This document shows positions 43,682 through 52,475 of a stretch of 64,000 nt of DNA, piece after piece. Source of the DNA: Calditrichales bacterium MX18-03 (GTDB lineage Bacteria > Bacillota > Clostridia > Lutisporales > Lutisporaceae). Numbering within the stretch: position 1 is the stretch's first letter; each line of letters starts with the position of its first letter. Both the position numbers and the translations under genes were made by a program. A model generated the notes under the pieces. The model worked only from the letters and a program-made list of their open reading frames with translations. It searched no databases and was not told the DNA's origin. Location of the stretch: NCBI GenBank assembly GCA_021083345.1, contig JAJGRE010000003.1, positions 1-64,000 of the forward strand, read 5' to 3'.

Positions 43682-44595
43682 ACGGCACTCTCCTTAACCG
43701 GCTTGAAAGCAGCCCATTTTATCAGCTTGAACAACGCCTCCAGCAAGAAGTAGATGATACCCAGCAGAATGATGGATAAAACCAAACCATCCCTTTCATT
43801 GTTCCTGAAAAACTTAAAGAGCGAAAGCGTCAGCCCTGGATAAGAAAACAGATATTCCACCATCATCAGGTTGCTGATCAATATGGTCGTTATGGTAGGC
43901 ATGCTGCCTAACACTTCAGGGAGAACATTCCGCATCACATGGTTCCATAAGATTCGGTAGCTGGAGCAGCCTTTTCCGGCTGCGACATTGATATAATCTT
44001 GGCTGTAGCAGCTTTCAATGGCTATGGATGTCATCCTGGCGATATAACAGGATGGCAGTACAGATAAAGCGAGAATAGGCAGGTACAGGTGATTGATGGT
44101 TCCGAATCCGCCTACCTTGAATACGTCTATCCCATGATTGGTCATATAAATGGCCAACCTCTGCAGCAAGGCAATGATCATGACATCCGGCAGGGATATG
44201 GGAATAATAGTCATAAACACCTTCAGATTGGATGCCTTGCTGTGTCTTCTCTGACTGTCTATGATTCCCTTCAGGATGCCTGTTGCGACAGAAAGCAAGA
44301 ATCCCCAAGCGATGAGAATGACAGAGTTTTTCATCATTTCTCGGATGAGGTACACCAGTGGTCGGTTGTCCCGGCCTGTTTTCCCCATATCCAACTTTAA
44401 AAGGGAGATGAATTTATCATTAGTTGAGTTCAATATCTGAAATCCGGTGTGCGTCGTTGTTACCTGTCCATTGACTGTTTTGACCGTAAAGCTGCGCGGT
44501 ATTGAGCAAATAAGCACTGTCATATAGGTGAAAACAAGGAAAACAAGTAACGCAGAAAGACCTTTCTTCAGAAAAACAGCAAGCAATTTAGGCAT
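43678..44595 (-). CDS. OppB/DppB-like ABC transporter permease
   Basis: Permease of 305 residues with an N-terminal helix (about 9-30), an outside loop and five further helices. The EAA loop is recognisable around SQDYINVAAGKGCSSYRIL. It pairs with the OppC-like half of the fusion protein. The ATG at 44595 has GGGGGGAGGG upstream and overlaps the OppF stop by 8 bases; the frame stays open further upstream inside oppF but is unlikely to be used. The gene ends ATGA with the next start. Confidence 0.9.
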   Translation of the reverse strand: MPKLLAVFLKKGLSALLVFLVFTYMTVLICSIPRSFTVKTVNGQVTTTHTGFQILNSTNDKFISLLKLDMGKTGRDNRPLVYLIREMMKNSVILIAWGFLLSVATGILKGIIDSQRRHSKASNLKVFMTIIPISLPDVMIIALLQRLAIYMTNHGIDVFKVGGFGTINHLYLPILALSVLPSCYIARMTSIAIESCYSQDYINVAAGKGCSSYRILWNHVMRNVLPEVLGSMPTITTILISNLMMVEYLFSYPGLTLSLFKFFRNNERDGLVLSIILLGIIYFLLEALFKLIKWAAFKPVKESAV

Positions 44596-45583
44596 AGCTT
44601 GCCCTCCCCCCTTCGAATGCAATATCTGCCAGGTGGCAGGCAACCTTATGGTTAAGACTGATATGCTGCAGAAAGGGCCGTTTTTCTTTGCAAATCGCCA
44701 GCATGTGCCGGCAGCGCGGATGAAAGGCACAGCCGGAAGGGGGGTTCACCGGACTCGGTATTTCACCCTCCAATACCTCCAGGTGCATGCTTCTGAATGG
44801 GTCTGGCACCGGCGCAGAGGAAAGCAGCGCTTTTGTGTAGGGATGTATCGGTTTTTCAAACACCTCATCCACAATGCCCATTTCTACGATTTTACCCAAA
44901 TACATGACGCCGACTTTATCCGATACATGCCTGATCACATTGAGCCCGTGGGCAATAAAAAGATACGAGACCTTCATTTCCTTTTGCAGATCCCCTAGCA
45001 GATTGAGTATTTGTGACTGTACCGACACATCTAACGCAGAAACCGGCTCATCGCAAATAATAAATTTCGGCCGTGTTGCCATAGCTCGGGCTATCCCGAT
45101 CCTTTGGCGCTGGCCGCCGCTGAATTCATGAGGAAACTTTTTGCCGTCCTGCTCGCTGAGTCCCACCAAGCCGAGCAACCGCTTTACTTCCTTGCCATAT
45201 TCATATTTATGTACGATCTTATGGATACTGAGCGGCTCAGAGAGTATATCCGTCACTGTCATACGCGGATCCAGTGCGGAATAAGGATTCTGAAAGACGA
45301 TCTGAATGTCTTTGCGGATGCTGCGAAGCTCCTTGTCCTTTATACTGTTGATGTCCCTACCCTCCAGGAAAATCTCTCCTGATGTCGGTTTAATCAAGCG
45401 TAGGATCAACCTGCCTGTCGTTGACTTTCCGCAGCCGCTTTCACCTACCAGCCCCAGGGTCTCTCCCTCCGCTACTGAAAAGGAAACGCCGTCTACAGCT
45501 TTTACCTGGTGCTGCACCATTCCCATCCGGGAATTGATATCAAAATATTTCTTCAGATTTCTGACTTCTATGATATGATTCAT
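44588..45583 (-). CDS. Opp/Dpp-type ABC transporter ATPase (OppF-like)
   Basis: ATPase of 331 residues and first gene of the seven-gene operon. Walker A GESGCGKST, Q-loop FQNPYSALDP, signature EFSGGQRQRIGIARAM, Walker B IICDEPVSALD, H-loop FIAHGL. The C-terminal extension has Cys in GCAFHPRCRHMLAIC and VACHL. AAGGAGGGG precedes the ATG. Upstream is an A/T-rich 117-base stretch without a promoter I can call firmly; a terminator hairpin separates it from pheT. Confidence 0.93.
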   Translation of the reverse strand: MNHIIEVRNLKKYFDINSRMGMVQHQVKAVDGVSFSVAEGETLGLVGESGCGKSTTGRLILRLIKPTSGEIFLEGRDINSIKDKELRSIRKDIQIVFQNPYSALDPRMTVTDILSEPLSIHKIVHKYEYGKEVKRLLGLVGLSEQDGKKFPHEFSGGQRQRIGIARAMATRPKFIICDEPVSALDVSVQSQILNLLGDLQKEMKVSYLFIAHGLNVIRHVSDKVGVMYLGKIVEMGIVDEVFEKPIHPYTKALLSSAPVPDPFRSMHLEVLEGEIPSPVNPPSGCAFHPRCRHMLAICKEKRPFLQHISLNHKVACHLADIAFEGGRASYA

Positions 45584-45700
45584 ACGACCCCACCCCTCCT
45601 TACCATATTATCAGAAAATAGAAAATTTTTTTATGGTAATTGTGAATATTTGGTGAACAATTCATGAAATTACAATGAAATATTTCTTTGCTAAACCGTT

Positions 45701-45750
45701 ATATAAAAATCGCCGTATGTAATATTTATTACATACGGCGATTTTTATAT
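45701..45750. terminator. 23-bp perfect hairpin after pheT
   Basis: 45701-45723 pairs perfectly with 45728-45750 (loop ATTT) with A and T runs at the ends of the stem. It begins at the first base of the pheT stop complement and lies between pheST and the ABC operon, both leftward. It should terminate pheST, keeping the ABC operon a separate unit. Confidence 0.9.
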
Positions 45751-48137
45751 TATTGCCTTAATGCTGCACCTACCTGGTTTGCCAGTGAATTCAGTATCTT
45801 GTTGTGAACTTTCGATATATCTTCCTCTGTCAAAGTCTTTTCATCCGATCGATAAGTAATGGCATAGGCCATGCTCTTATAGCCTTCTGTTATCTGGCTT
45901 CCCCGGTAGATATCAAACAGCTTGACTTCTTCCACCAGCTTGCCGCCTTTTCCCCTGATAATGTCTTCGACCTGTCCTGCAGTAATGTCCTCTGCTACGA
46001 CGACGGCAATATCTCTGGACACTGCGGGATACTTGGGCAGCTGCTTGTAGTGAATGGTAAGGCTGCATGCTTCAATCAGCTGCTCGAAATCCAACTCAGC
46101 CACATACACCCTAACAGGTATGTCATAGTGGTCCAATACATCGGGATGCACCTCTCCCAGATAGCCTGCCTTTTTATTCCGAACCAGCAGCTCTGCTGTC
46201 CTTCCCGGATGCATGCTTTCATGTGAAGACGCTTGGATCTTATAACTGTCAATGTGCAACTCAGCCAGAACATTCTCGATGACACCCTTCAGATCAAAGA
46301 AGTCCACTGGACCATACATGCCCACCGTCAGTGTTTCCCGCTCATCTGCAAGATCAGCCAGCGGCAGGCTTTCGGACTTATAGATCCTTGAAAGCTCAAA
46401 GAACTGCCCTTCAGCCACCTTTTTATTGTAATTTCTCGATACCACCTCCAGCATGTTGGGGATCATGGTGGTCCTCATGATGCTCTGATCCTCACCCAGC
46501 GGGTTGATCAGCTTGATGGCATTTCTAAGCGGATTGTCACTATTAAGATTGATGCTGTCGTATACCCCGGGGCTGACAAAGGAGTAAGTCAGCACTTCGT
46601 ATAAGCCTTGTGCCGTCAGCGCGGTCCTGGCCATGGCTTTGAGCTTCTGGGTATAGGTCCTGCTGCCTTGGGTGAAAGTAGTGTCCATCAAAGCAGATGG
46701 GATCTTGTCATAGCCATATAGTCTTGCAATCTCCTCAATCAGGTCTGCCTCACCCTCCACATCTGCCCGGAATGTCGGTACTGCTACACGCATTTCGCCT
46801 TGTCCTTCCACCTTGAACGCCAGTGAAGTCAGGCAGGCTTTTATAAAGTCTTCTGAAATATCGGCTCCAATGAATTCATTGGCATGCTTGGTGCGCAGCT
46901 TCAATACCCGCTGTTCCTTTGGATTCGGGTATATGTCGATTTTTCCTCCAACGACTTCGCCTGCTTCCAGCAGCTCAACCAGGTGACACGCTCTCTCCAG
47001 TGCGACTGCGGTCAGCTCTGCATCGATGCCTTTTTCAAAACGTGAGGATGCTTCCGTTCTGAGTCCGATTTTTTTTGAAGTCAGCCGGATACCCACAGGC
47101 TCAAAATTGGCACTTTCGAAGACGATAGTCCTGGTATAGGGCTCGATTTCACTGTCGTTGCTGCCCATGACGCCTGCTATTGCACTGCCTTTAACTCCAT
47201 CTCCGATGACCAGCATGTTTTCTGCCAGCTTCCGTTCAACGCCATCCAAGGTTTTGATGACCTCATCAGGGTAGGCATTCCTGACAATTATCTTCTTACC
47301 TTCCAGCTTTTCATAGTCAAAGGCGTGCATCGGCTGCCCCAGCTCCAGCATAACGTAGTTTGTGATATCAACGATGTTGTTGATGGGTCTCACACCGGCT
47401 TTTATTAGCCGCTCCTGCATCCAGCCCGGTGAATCCTTTATTTCAACGTTCTTGACCATCCTGGCCACATAACGGGGGCATAACGTCGTATTCCTGATTT
47501 CAATGCTGAGATGATCCTCTATCCGTTCACTGTTTTCATGAATTGACGTTTCCGGATTTTTCAGCGTTTCACCATAGGTTGCGGCGGCTTCCCTGGCAAT
47601 ACCGACGATGCTCAGGCAATCCGGCCTGTTGTTGGTTATCTCGAATTCAACGATACTGTCGTTGAGTCCCAGCACCTCTTTGATGTCTTTTCCCAGCGGC
47701 TGCTCTTCCTGCAGAATATAGATGCCTTCAAGCATTTCCTGCGGCAGATTATCCATCTCCAGACCAAGCTCCTGGGCGGAACACATCATCCCGTTGGACT
47801 CGATACCCCTGAGCTTTCCCTTCTTGATCTTGATGCCGCCAGGTAATGTAGAGCCGTTCAGGGCAGCAGGAATATAATCCCCTTCCTTAATGTTGTCAGC
47901 TCCGGTCACGATCTGGACCACTTCTGTCCCTACGTCCACCTGTGCCACGGTCAGTTTATCCGCATCGGGATGCTTTTCTGTCTTGATGATTTTACCCACG
48001 ACTACCTTATCGATTTCCTTGCCCATTTCCTCAATTCTCTCCACCTTCGAACCCGACATGGTCATGGCATCGGCAAAAGCCTTGGCATCTACCTTTATAT
48101 CCACATAATCCTTTAGCCACTTCATTGGAACCAGCAT
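45750..48137 (-). CDS. pheT: Phenylalanyl-tRNA synthetase, beta subunit
   Basis: PheT of 795 residues. N-terminal B1 domain MLVPMKWLKDYVDI; tRNA-binding EMAP-like domain (GKIIKTEKHPDADKL); B3/B4 domain with VTNNRPDCLS-like FEITNNRPDCLSIVGIARE; B5 domain; core with TYSFVSP; and a C-terminal anticodon-binding domain (YPAVSRDIAVVV). The ATG at 48137 is the first with proper spacing to AAAGGGG; an upstream ATG lies two codons earlier. It is 87 bases downstream of pheS and shares its T-box control. Confidence 0.97.
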   Translation of the reverse strand: MLVPMKWLKDYVDIKVDAKAFADAMTMSGSKVERIEEMGKEIDKVVVGKIIKTEKHPDADKLTVAQVDVGTEVVQIVTGADNIKEGDYIPAALNGSTLPGGIKIKKGKLRGIESNGMMCSAQELGLEMDNLPQEMLEGIYILQEEQPLGKDIKEVLGLNDSIVEFEITNNRPDCLSIVGIAREAAATYGETLKNPETSIHENSERIEDHLSIEIRNTTLCPRYVARMVKNVEIKDSPGWMQERLIKAGVRPINNIVDITNYVMLELGQPMHAFDYEKLEGKKIIVRNAYPDEVIKTLDGVERKLAENMLVIGDGVKGSAIAGVMGSNDSEIEPYTRTIVFESANFEPVGIRLTSKKIGLRTEASSRFEKGIDAELTAVALERACHLVELLEAGEVVGGKIDIYPNPKEQRVLKLRTKHANEFIGADISEDFIKACLTSLAFKVEGQGEMRVAVPTFRADVEGEADLIEEIARLYGYDKIPSALMDTTFTQGSRTYTQKLKAMARTALTAQGLYEVLTYSFVSPGVYDSINLNSDNPLRNAIKLINPLGEDQSIMRTTMIPNMLEVVSRNYNKKVAEGQFFELSRIYKSESLPLADLADERETLTVGMYGPVDFFDLKGVIENVLAELHIDSYKIQASSHESMHPGRTAELLVRNKKAGYLGEVHPDVLDHYDIPVRVYVAELDFEQLIEACSLTIHYKQLPKYPAVSRDIAVVVAEDITAGQVEDIIRGKGGKLVEEVKLFDIYRGSQITEGYKSMAYAITYRSDEKTLTEEDISKVHNKILNSLANQVGAALRQ

Positions 48138-48224
48138 ATTCATTTCCCCTTTCGGTAAATTACTTTTGGAGTTTGTAAGCAAACTCCTGAATTAAATCAT
48201 TTAAGGCCTCCTTAACTGATTTAA

Positions 48225-49244
48225 TTAAAACTGACTCAGGAACCGCTTATCGTTTTCAAATAAAAGCCTGAGATCATCGATTTCATATTTCAGTGTCACG
48301 ATTCTGTCAAGACCCATACCAAAGGCAAACCCGCTGTAGATGTCAGGATCAACGCCGCAGTTTCTCAGCACGTTGGGGTGCACCATTCCTGCTCCCAGTA
48401 TTTCAATCCAGCCCTCATACTTGCATACCCTGCAGCCGGCCCCTTTGCAGGCGGCACAGGTGCAATCCATTTCCGCACTGGGCTCGGTGAAAGGGAAGTG
48501 ATGGGGACGGAACCTTGTTTTGGTGCTTTCACCGTACAGTTTTTTCGCAAAAACATCCAAGGTACCCTTCAGGTTTGCCATGGTTATGCCTTTGTCAACC
48601 ACCAGGCCTTCTATTTGATGGAACATGGGAGAATGCGTTGCATCGATCTCATCCGCTCTGTATACCCTACCCGGTACCAGCACGCGGATCGGAGGCTTCT
48701 GCTTTTCCATGGTCCTGACCTGCATAGGAGAAGTCTGCGTTCTGAGGAGGATATCTTCCGTGATGTAGAAGGTATCCTGCATATCCCTTGCAGGATGGTA
48801 CTTACTGTGGTTCAAGGCATCAAAATTGTAATAAGTCTTCTCTATCTCCGGTCCGTCCAGAATGCTGAAGCCCATGCCGATAAACACCTCGGTCACCTCT
48901 TCCAGCACCTTTGTCAAAGGATGGCTTTTGCCTATTTCCTTCCTCTTCGACGGCATGGTCACGTCAATGTTTTCTTTCTTCAGTCTGCTTTCCAGGTCTC
49001 TTCTCTTCAAAGCGGCCGCAGTCTCATCGATCCTAGTATTGATGTAATCCCGTATCTCGTTTGCAAGCTGTCCCACCACAGGACGTTCCTCTGCCGACAA
49101 AGCACCCATGCCTCTCAGCACCTGGGTCAACTCACCTTTCTTACCCAGATACTTGATACGGATTTCTTCCAGCTGCTGCAGCGTCTCAACGCCTTCCAGC
49201 TCTTTTATGGATTCGCGCTTGATGATTTCCAGTTTATCCTTCAT
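48225..49244 (-). CDS. pheS: Phenylalanyl-tRNA synthetase, alpha subunit
   Basis: Class II synthetase subunit of 339 residues. N-terminal coiled coil; motif 1 [19 protein letters not shown]; motif 2 [27 protein letters not shown]; motif 3 [21 protein letters not shown] CxxC pair ([14 protein letters not shown]) occurs before motif 3. The ATG at 49244 has AAAGGGG upstream; the open frame upstream passes through the T-box leader and is not coding. Confidence 0.97.
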   Translation of the reverse strand: MKDKLEIIKRESIKELEGVETLQQLEEIRIKYLGKKGELTQVLRGMGALSAEERPVVGQLANEIRDYINTRIDETAAALKRRDLESRLKKENIDVTMPSKRKEIGKSHPLTKVLEEVTEVFIGMGFSILDGPEIEKTYYNFDALNHSKYHPARDMQDTFYITEDILLRTQTSPMQVRTMEKQKPPIRVLVPGRVYRADEIDATHSPMFHQIEGLVVDKGITMANLKGTLDVFAKKLYGESTKTRFRPHHFPFTEPSAEMDCTCAACKGAGCRVCKYEGWIEILGAGMVHPNVLRNCGVDPDIYSGFAFGMGLDRIVTLKYEIDDLRLLFENDKRFLSQF

Positions 49245-49261
49245 ACTAAATCCCCTTTCTG

Positions 49262-49530
49262 GTTTTATAAAATAAAAAAAACCCTCGTCCGAAGGGACGA
49301 AGGTTATCCGCGGTGCCACCCTGTTTGCCTGCCTATGACAAGCCACTTGTATAATAACGGCAAGTGCCGGCAGAACCTACTGTCTTTCAGTCCCGCATCT
49401 CCGGAGTGAACTTCAACCAACCCAATTGCCGGCATGCTTTCAGCCTATGACATGACCTCTCTTTGTGCTTGCGGTCGGTTTACTCTCTCCATCATTGATT
49501 TTCACATCTATATCCTATTTGCCTGAATCT
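49262..49530 (-). promoter_or_regulatory. T-box riboswitch (tRNA-Phe) of pheST
   Basis: Leader of about 270-285 bases. On the minus strand: stem I begins GGAGAGAGTA (49481-49490); the specifier is TTC (49408-49410), followed by A and CTCC closing the stem, which codes Phe; the T-box AGGGTGGCACCGCGG is at 49308-49322; and the terminator AACCTTCGTCC/GGACGAGGGTT plus T-run is at about 49273-49305. Uncharged tRNA-Phe should favour read-through. Confidence 0.95.
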
Positions 49531-49536
49531 TAAATG

Positions 49537-49565
49537 ATTATATCATAAGCTTTTTCAGGAATCAA
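49537..49565 (-). promoter_or_regulatory. Promoter of the pheST T-box leader
   Basis: Minus strand TTGATT (49560-49565), 17-bp spacer, TATAAT (49537-49542), just upstream of the T-box leader. Confidence 0.75.
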
Positions 49566-49669
49566 CAAATTCAAGCATATTTACCTTCTTCATCCTTTTC
49601 ATCCCTATGTATTCTTTACGGATTTTCTACATATATTCATTCTATCGGCCTTTTGATGAAGTGTGACGA

Positions 49670-49698
49670 TTGCAAAAAGGTTTTCTGTGGATTAAAAT
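49670..49698 (+). promoter_or_regulatory. Promoter of the small zinc-ribbon membrane protein
   Basis: TTGCAA (49670-49675), 17-bp spacer, TAAAAT (49693-49698), 56 bases before the start codon. Confidence 0.55.
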
Positions 49699-49753
49699 AG
49701 ATATTGCTTGGATTACAATCAAAGTGAAAATAACAATAAAAGGAGGGTTGCAA

Positions 49754-50065
49754 ATGAAAAAGAACTATCTAACATGGGTTTCTCTTGCTTTTCTACTGGT
49801 ATCCATTGGGCTCATCTTTGCCGGTCCGGCCATGGGCAAATACTATGTCTCGGTTATCGGTATCCTAGGCGCGTTTTTAGGCGTTTTTCTTCTGGCCGGC
49901 TCCATAGGCTACAAGCGGTATTGGAAATGCGAAAGATGCGGCGATAAGGTCTCCATCGGCCTCTGGACATACCTGATCAGCAACAACGGAAGATCCAGAC
50001 AAAAACGGCTGTTCTGCAGCAAGTGCAATAAGAAGACCTGGTGTGTCAGTCTGCCGAATCAATAA
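49754..50065 (+). CDS. Small membrane protein with C-terminal zinc ribbon
   Basis: Protein of 103 residues, family not recognised. Two adjacent hydrophobic helices (about 5-24 and 30-50) are followed by a cytoplasmic tail with two CxxC pairs (CERCGDK and CSKCNKK), a likely zinc ribbon. AAAGGAGGG precedes the ATG. It is the only rightward gene from here to the window end, has its own promoter, and is convergent with the DUF2087 gene. Function cannot be inferred. Confidence 0.75.
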   Translation: MKKNYLTWVSLAFLLVSIGLIFAGPAMGKYYVSVIGILGAFLGVFLLAGSIGYKRYWKCERCGDKVSIGLWTYLISNNGRSRQKRLFCSKCNKKTWCVSLPNQ

Positions 50066-50068
50066 GAT

Positions 50069-50105
50069 AAAACCAATGGACGATCATAAATCCATTGGTT
50101 TTTTT
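50069..50105. terminator. Bidirectional terminator
   Basis: AAAACCAATGGA (50069-50080) pairs with TCCATTGGTTTT (50091-50102), then TTTTT on the plus strand. It lies between convergent genes. Confidence 0.85.
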
Positions 50106-50114
50106 ATCAACACG

Positions 50115-50879
50115 CTATATTTTCAGCCAATATGCGCTGCCGTCCTTATTCCGGTCCATGAATCCGTACTCGATCATATACCTTCTGATTGTAACAAAAT
50201 CGGGATAAAGACTTTTTAATATTTCATTAACTTCTTTTTCCGTATACGTACGGTTCATTTCAAAACGCTTGACGATATGTTTCAGGACGACCAGCTTTTT
50301 CTTTTCTTTAGAAGGAAACTCGCTAAGGATACCGTCTAAACCATCCTTGAAATAGTTTTTCAGTACCGCTTCATTTTCTTCCTGAGTGGTGACATAACGG
50401 TCATCTACCATCGTTGCTGTCCGATGCACGCTTACCAACTTCTGACGTTTGCCGCTCCTGCCTTCCAGCAGGCCCATGATGGCCAGGAACACTTTAGCTT
50501 GCTTTTCCTTTTCTCTCAGGGCAAAACGGTGGTTGCGTATGGTGGAGGTGCTTCCCCCCTCCAGAAGTTTTACAATCTCCTGATCGCTGCAACCCTTCTG
50601 AAAAAGCTCCAGGAGGTTTTTCTGGTGCTCCGTCAGGCCTGTCACCTTTTTGTCCAGGTTCAGCAGATAATCAAACATCGAACCATGCTCCTTGCCGAGA
50701 TGCACTGTAGCATACTTCTCTGCTTCATAGAATACATTGTCTTCCTGATAGACAACACCCCTGACAAAGTTTTTGCCGCATACCAGACAGACATACGCAT
50801 CATCAGAGTCAAGATATACATAACCCTTTTTCAGATCATCTATGGAAGCGTTCCAGAATAACTCCGACAAATCCTGCAT
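50115..50879 (-). CDS. DUF2087 protein with HTH region
   Basis: Protein of 254 residues. An N-terminal part with a CLVCGK motif; a LuxR-like HTH (about 80-112, GLTEHQKNLLELFQKGCSDQ); and a C-terminal DUF2087 domain (about 175-250) with FPSKEKKKLVVLKHI, YTEKEVNEILK and RRYMIEYGFMDR. DUF2087 occurs in transcription regulators and is thought to bind nucleic acid. A perfect inverted repeat overlaps its promoter, so autoregulation is likely. The gene stands alone. Confidence 0.82.
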   Translation of the reverse strand: MQDLSELFWNASIDDLKKGYVYLDSDDAYVCLVCGKNFVRGVVYQEDNVFYEAEKYATVHLGKEHGSMFDYLLNLDKKVTGLTEHQKNLLELFQKGCSDQEIVKLLEGGSTSTIRNHRFALREKEKQAKVFLAIMGLLEGRSGKRQKLVSVHRTATMVDDRYVTTQEENEAVLKNYFKDGLDGILSEFPSKEKKKLVVLKHIVKRFEMNRTYTEKEVNEILKSLYPDFVTIRRYMIEYGFMDRNKDGSAYWLKI

Positions 50880-50902
50880 TTAAATCACTCCATCACATTG
50901 CA

Positions 50903-50941
50903 ATTTATAGACATATTAACACTTTGTCTATAAATAGTCAA
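50903..50941 (-). promoter_or_regulatory. Promoter with overlapping 11-bp inverted-repeat operator
   Basis: Minus strand TTGACT (50936-50941), 17-bp spacer, TAATAT (50913-50918). A perfect inverted repeat, ATTTATAGACA (50903-50913) and TGTCTATAAAT (50925-50935) with an 11-bp spacer, fills the promoter spacer and the -10 downstream edge. Binding there would block polymerase. Confidence 0.75.
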
Positions 50942-50961
50942 GTCTGCTGCTACTTTAGCTG

Positions 50962-51471
50962 CTACTTGCTTGCCAAGGCTTCGATAAACGCTTTCATATA
51001 AACCGGCAAATCCTGCGGTTTTCTGCTGGATATGAGGTTCCCGTCAACAACAACCGGTTCGTCAACCCACATCGCACCGGCATTCTCCATGTCATCCCTA
51101 ATGGCCGTGGTGCTGGTTACCTTTCTCCCCTTCAATACCTTTGCTGAAACCAATACCCATCCGGCATGGCAGATTTGACCTATAGGCTTGCCGCTTTCGT
51201 CCATTTTCCTGACCAACTCCAGCACAGCCGGAAAACGCCGCAGCTTATCGGGCGCCCAGCCTCCTGGAATAAGGAGGCCTGCATAGTCCGCTGCATCAAC
51301 CTCCCCGAAGGCATAGTCCGATACAGCCGGTACCCCATGCTTGCCAGAGTAGGTTTCATTGGCTTTTTCCCCAAGTACATGTACGGTAATACCCTCTTCT
51401 TGCAGACGCAATACAGGGTACCAAAACTCAAGATCCTCAAAGTCCTGATGGACAACAGTCAACACTTTCAT
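50962..51471 (-). CDS. DJ-1/PfpI family protein (YhbO/PfpI-like)
   Basis: Protein of 169 residues, class I glutamine-amidotransferase-like fold. The nucleophile elbow is IGQICHAGWVL (Cys-His), with the acidic residue in VHQDFEDLEFWYP and GLLIPGGWAPDKLR. PfpI-type proteins act on damaged or glycated proteins; the precise reaction is not known here. The ATG at 51471 has AAAGGAG 13 bases earlier, inside the preceding gene. Its start lies 1 base after that gene's stop. It is probably cotranscribed with the second DJ-1 gene. Confidence 0.88.
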   Translation of the reverse strand: MKVLTVVHQDFEDLEFWYPVLRLQEEGITVHVLGEKANETYSGKHGVPAVSDYAFGEVDAADYAGLLIPGGWAPDKLRRFPAVLELVRKMDESGKPIGQICHAGWVLVSAKVLKGRKVTSTTAIRDDMENAGAMWVDEPVVVDGNLISSRKPQDLPVYMKAFIEALASK

Positions 51472-51472
51472 T

Positions 51473-52078
51473 TCACTTATCGCTCCTTTCATAAAGGGGT
51501 ATCCAATCCCCATATTCCATATAAATCCTCGTTTTATCGGATATATTGCTGCCATACTGCTTTTCAACTACGTGTAAGGATAAATCAATACCTGCTGAAA
51601 TGCCTCCAGCCGTCATGATTTTTCCATTATCTACATACCGTTTATCACGACAAATGACCGTCTCCGGCGCTAATTGCCCCAAGTGCTCCATCACTTCATG
51701 ATGAGTCGTACAGGGTAACCCGTTTAGCAGGCCTAGCCTGCCCGCCAGCCTTGCGCCCGAGCAGACTGTCATTGTGACAGCTGAAGCCTGATGGCATTTG
51801 CTCAGCCAAGACAATACTTCTTCCTTCAGCATTTCTTTCTTTGTACCGTCGCCGCCTGGGATCACAAGCAGATCGATATCTGGATGATCTGTGAAACCGT
51901 AGTCCGGCAGCACCTTCAACCCGTTGATTGTTTTTATGGCTTTGCCATCCTGACTTATCGTGAAAACCCTATAAAGTTTAAATTCGTTCAGCTCCGACGT
52001 AACCGAAAAAACCTCCAGTGGACCTGCAAAATCCAGCAGCTCCACATCATTGAACAGGAATATTCCCACATGATACAA
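51473..52078 (-). CDS. DJ-1/PfpI family protein (isonitrile hydratase-like)
   Basis: Protein of 201 residues related to InhA and the N-terminal half of GlxA/AraC regulators, without the AraC domain. Motifs: GIFLFNDVELLDFAGP, LLVIPGGDGTK, TVCSGARLAGRLGLL (nucleophile Cys), TTHHEVMEHL, TAGGISAGIDLSLHV. The start is TTG at 52078 because AGGAGGTGATC lies ideally before it; the frame stays open to 52105. It is paired with a second DJ-1 gene. Confidence 0.86.
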   Translation of the reverse strand: MYHVGIFLFNDVELLDFAGPLEVFSVTSELNEFKLYRVFTISQDGKAIKTINGLKVLPDYGFTDHPDIDLLVIPGGDGTKKEMLKEEVLSWLSKCHQASAVTMTVCSGARLAGRLGLLNGLPCTTHHEVMEHLGQLAPETVICRDKRYVDNGKIMTAGGISAGIDLSLHVVEKQYGSNISDKTRIYMEYGDWIPLYERSDK

Positions 52079-52120
52079 GCGATCACCTCCTCCAACTCTC
52101 AGCAATATAGTATGCCTGTC

Positions 52121-52450
52121 CTAATCCACGATAAAAAGCTTTGCGCCTTTGTCTGTGTGGGAACGGTGGGGGTTAATGTCATCGGCCACCTGATAGCTCA
52201 TCCCCGGTGTCAATACAAATTCCCTGCCATCATCAAGCTCAGTAATCAATTCCCCTTCCAGTACAAGTATCACATGCCCTCTGCTGCACCAATGGTCAGC
52301 TAAATAACCCTTTGTATACTCTACCATCCTGACCCGGATATTCCCCATTTCAAAGGTTCGCCACAGCGCCTTTCCTGTGATGCCCGGGTGCTCCGTAGGC
52401 ACAATGGTATCCCAGTCCACTGTGCAAAATGGTACCTCTTGAATCTTCAT
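52121..52450 (-). CDS. DHCW-motif cupin protein
   Basis: Single-domain cupin of 109 residues. The motif ADHWCSRGHVILVLEGEL contains the family's DHWC and HxxL features, and LTPGMSYQVADD is the second cupin motif. It probably binds a metal; the substrate is unknown. It lies 42 bases upstream of the second DJ-1 gene in the same direction. Confidence 0.85.
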   Translation of the reverse strand: MKIQEVPFCTVDWDTIVPTEHPGITGKALWRTFEMGNIRVRMVEYTKGYLADHWCSRGHVILVLEGELITELDDGREFVLTPGMSYQVADDINPHRSHTDKGAKLFIVD

Positions 52451-52475
52451 CGTATTTGCCCCTTTCAGCTTTTTT

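Noticed and set aside
48378-49409. A 343-codon open frame on the plus strand opposite pheS
   Set aside because: It is antisense to pheS motifs and to the T-box leader, has no ribosome site, and its translation matches no family I know.
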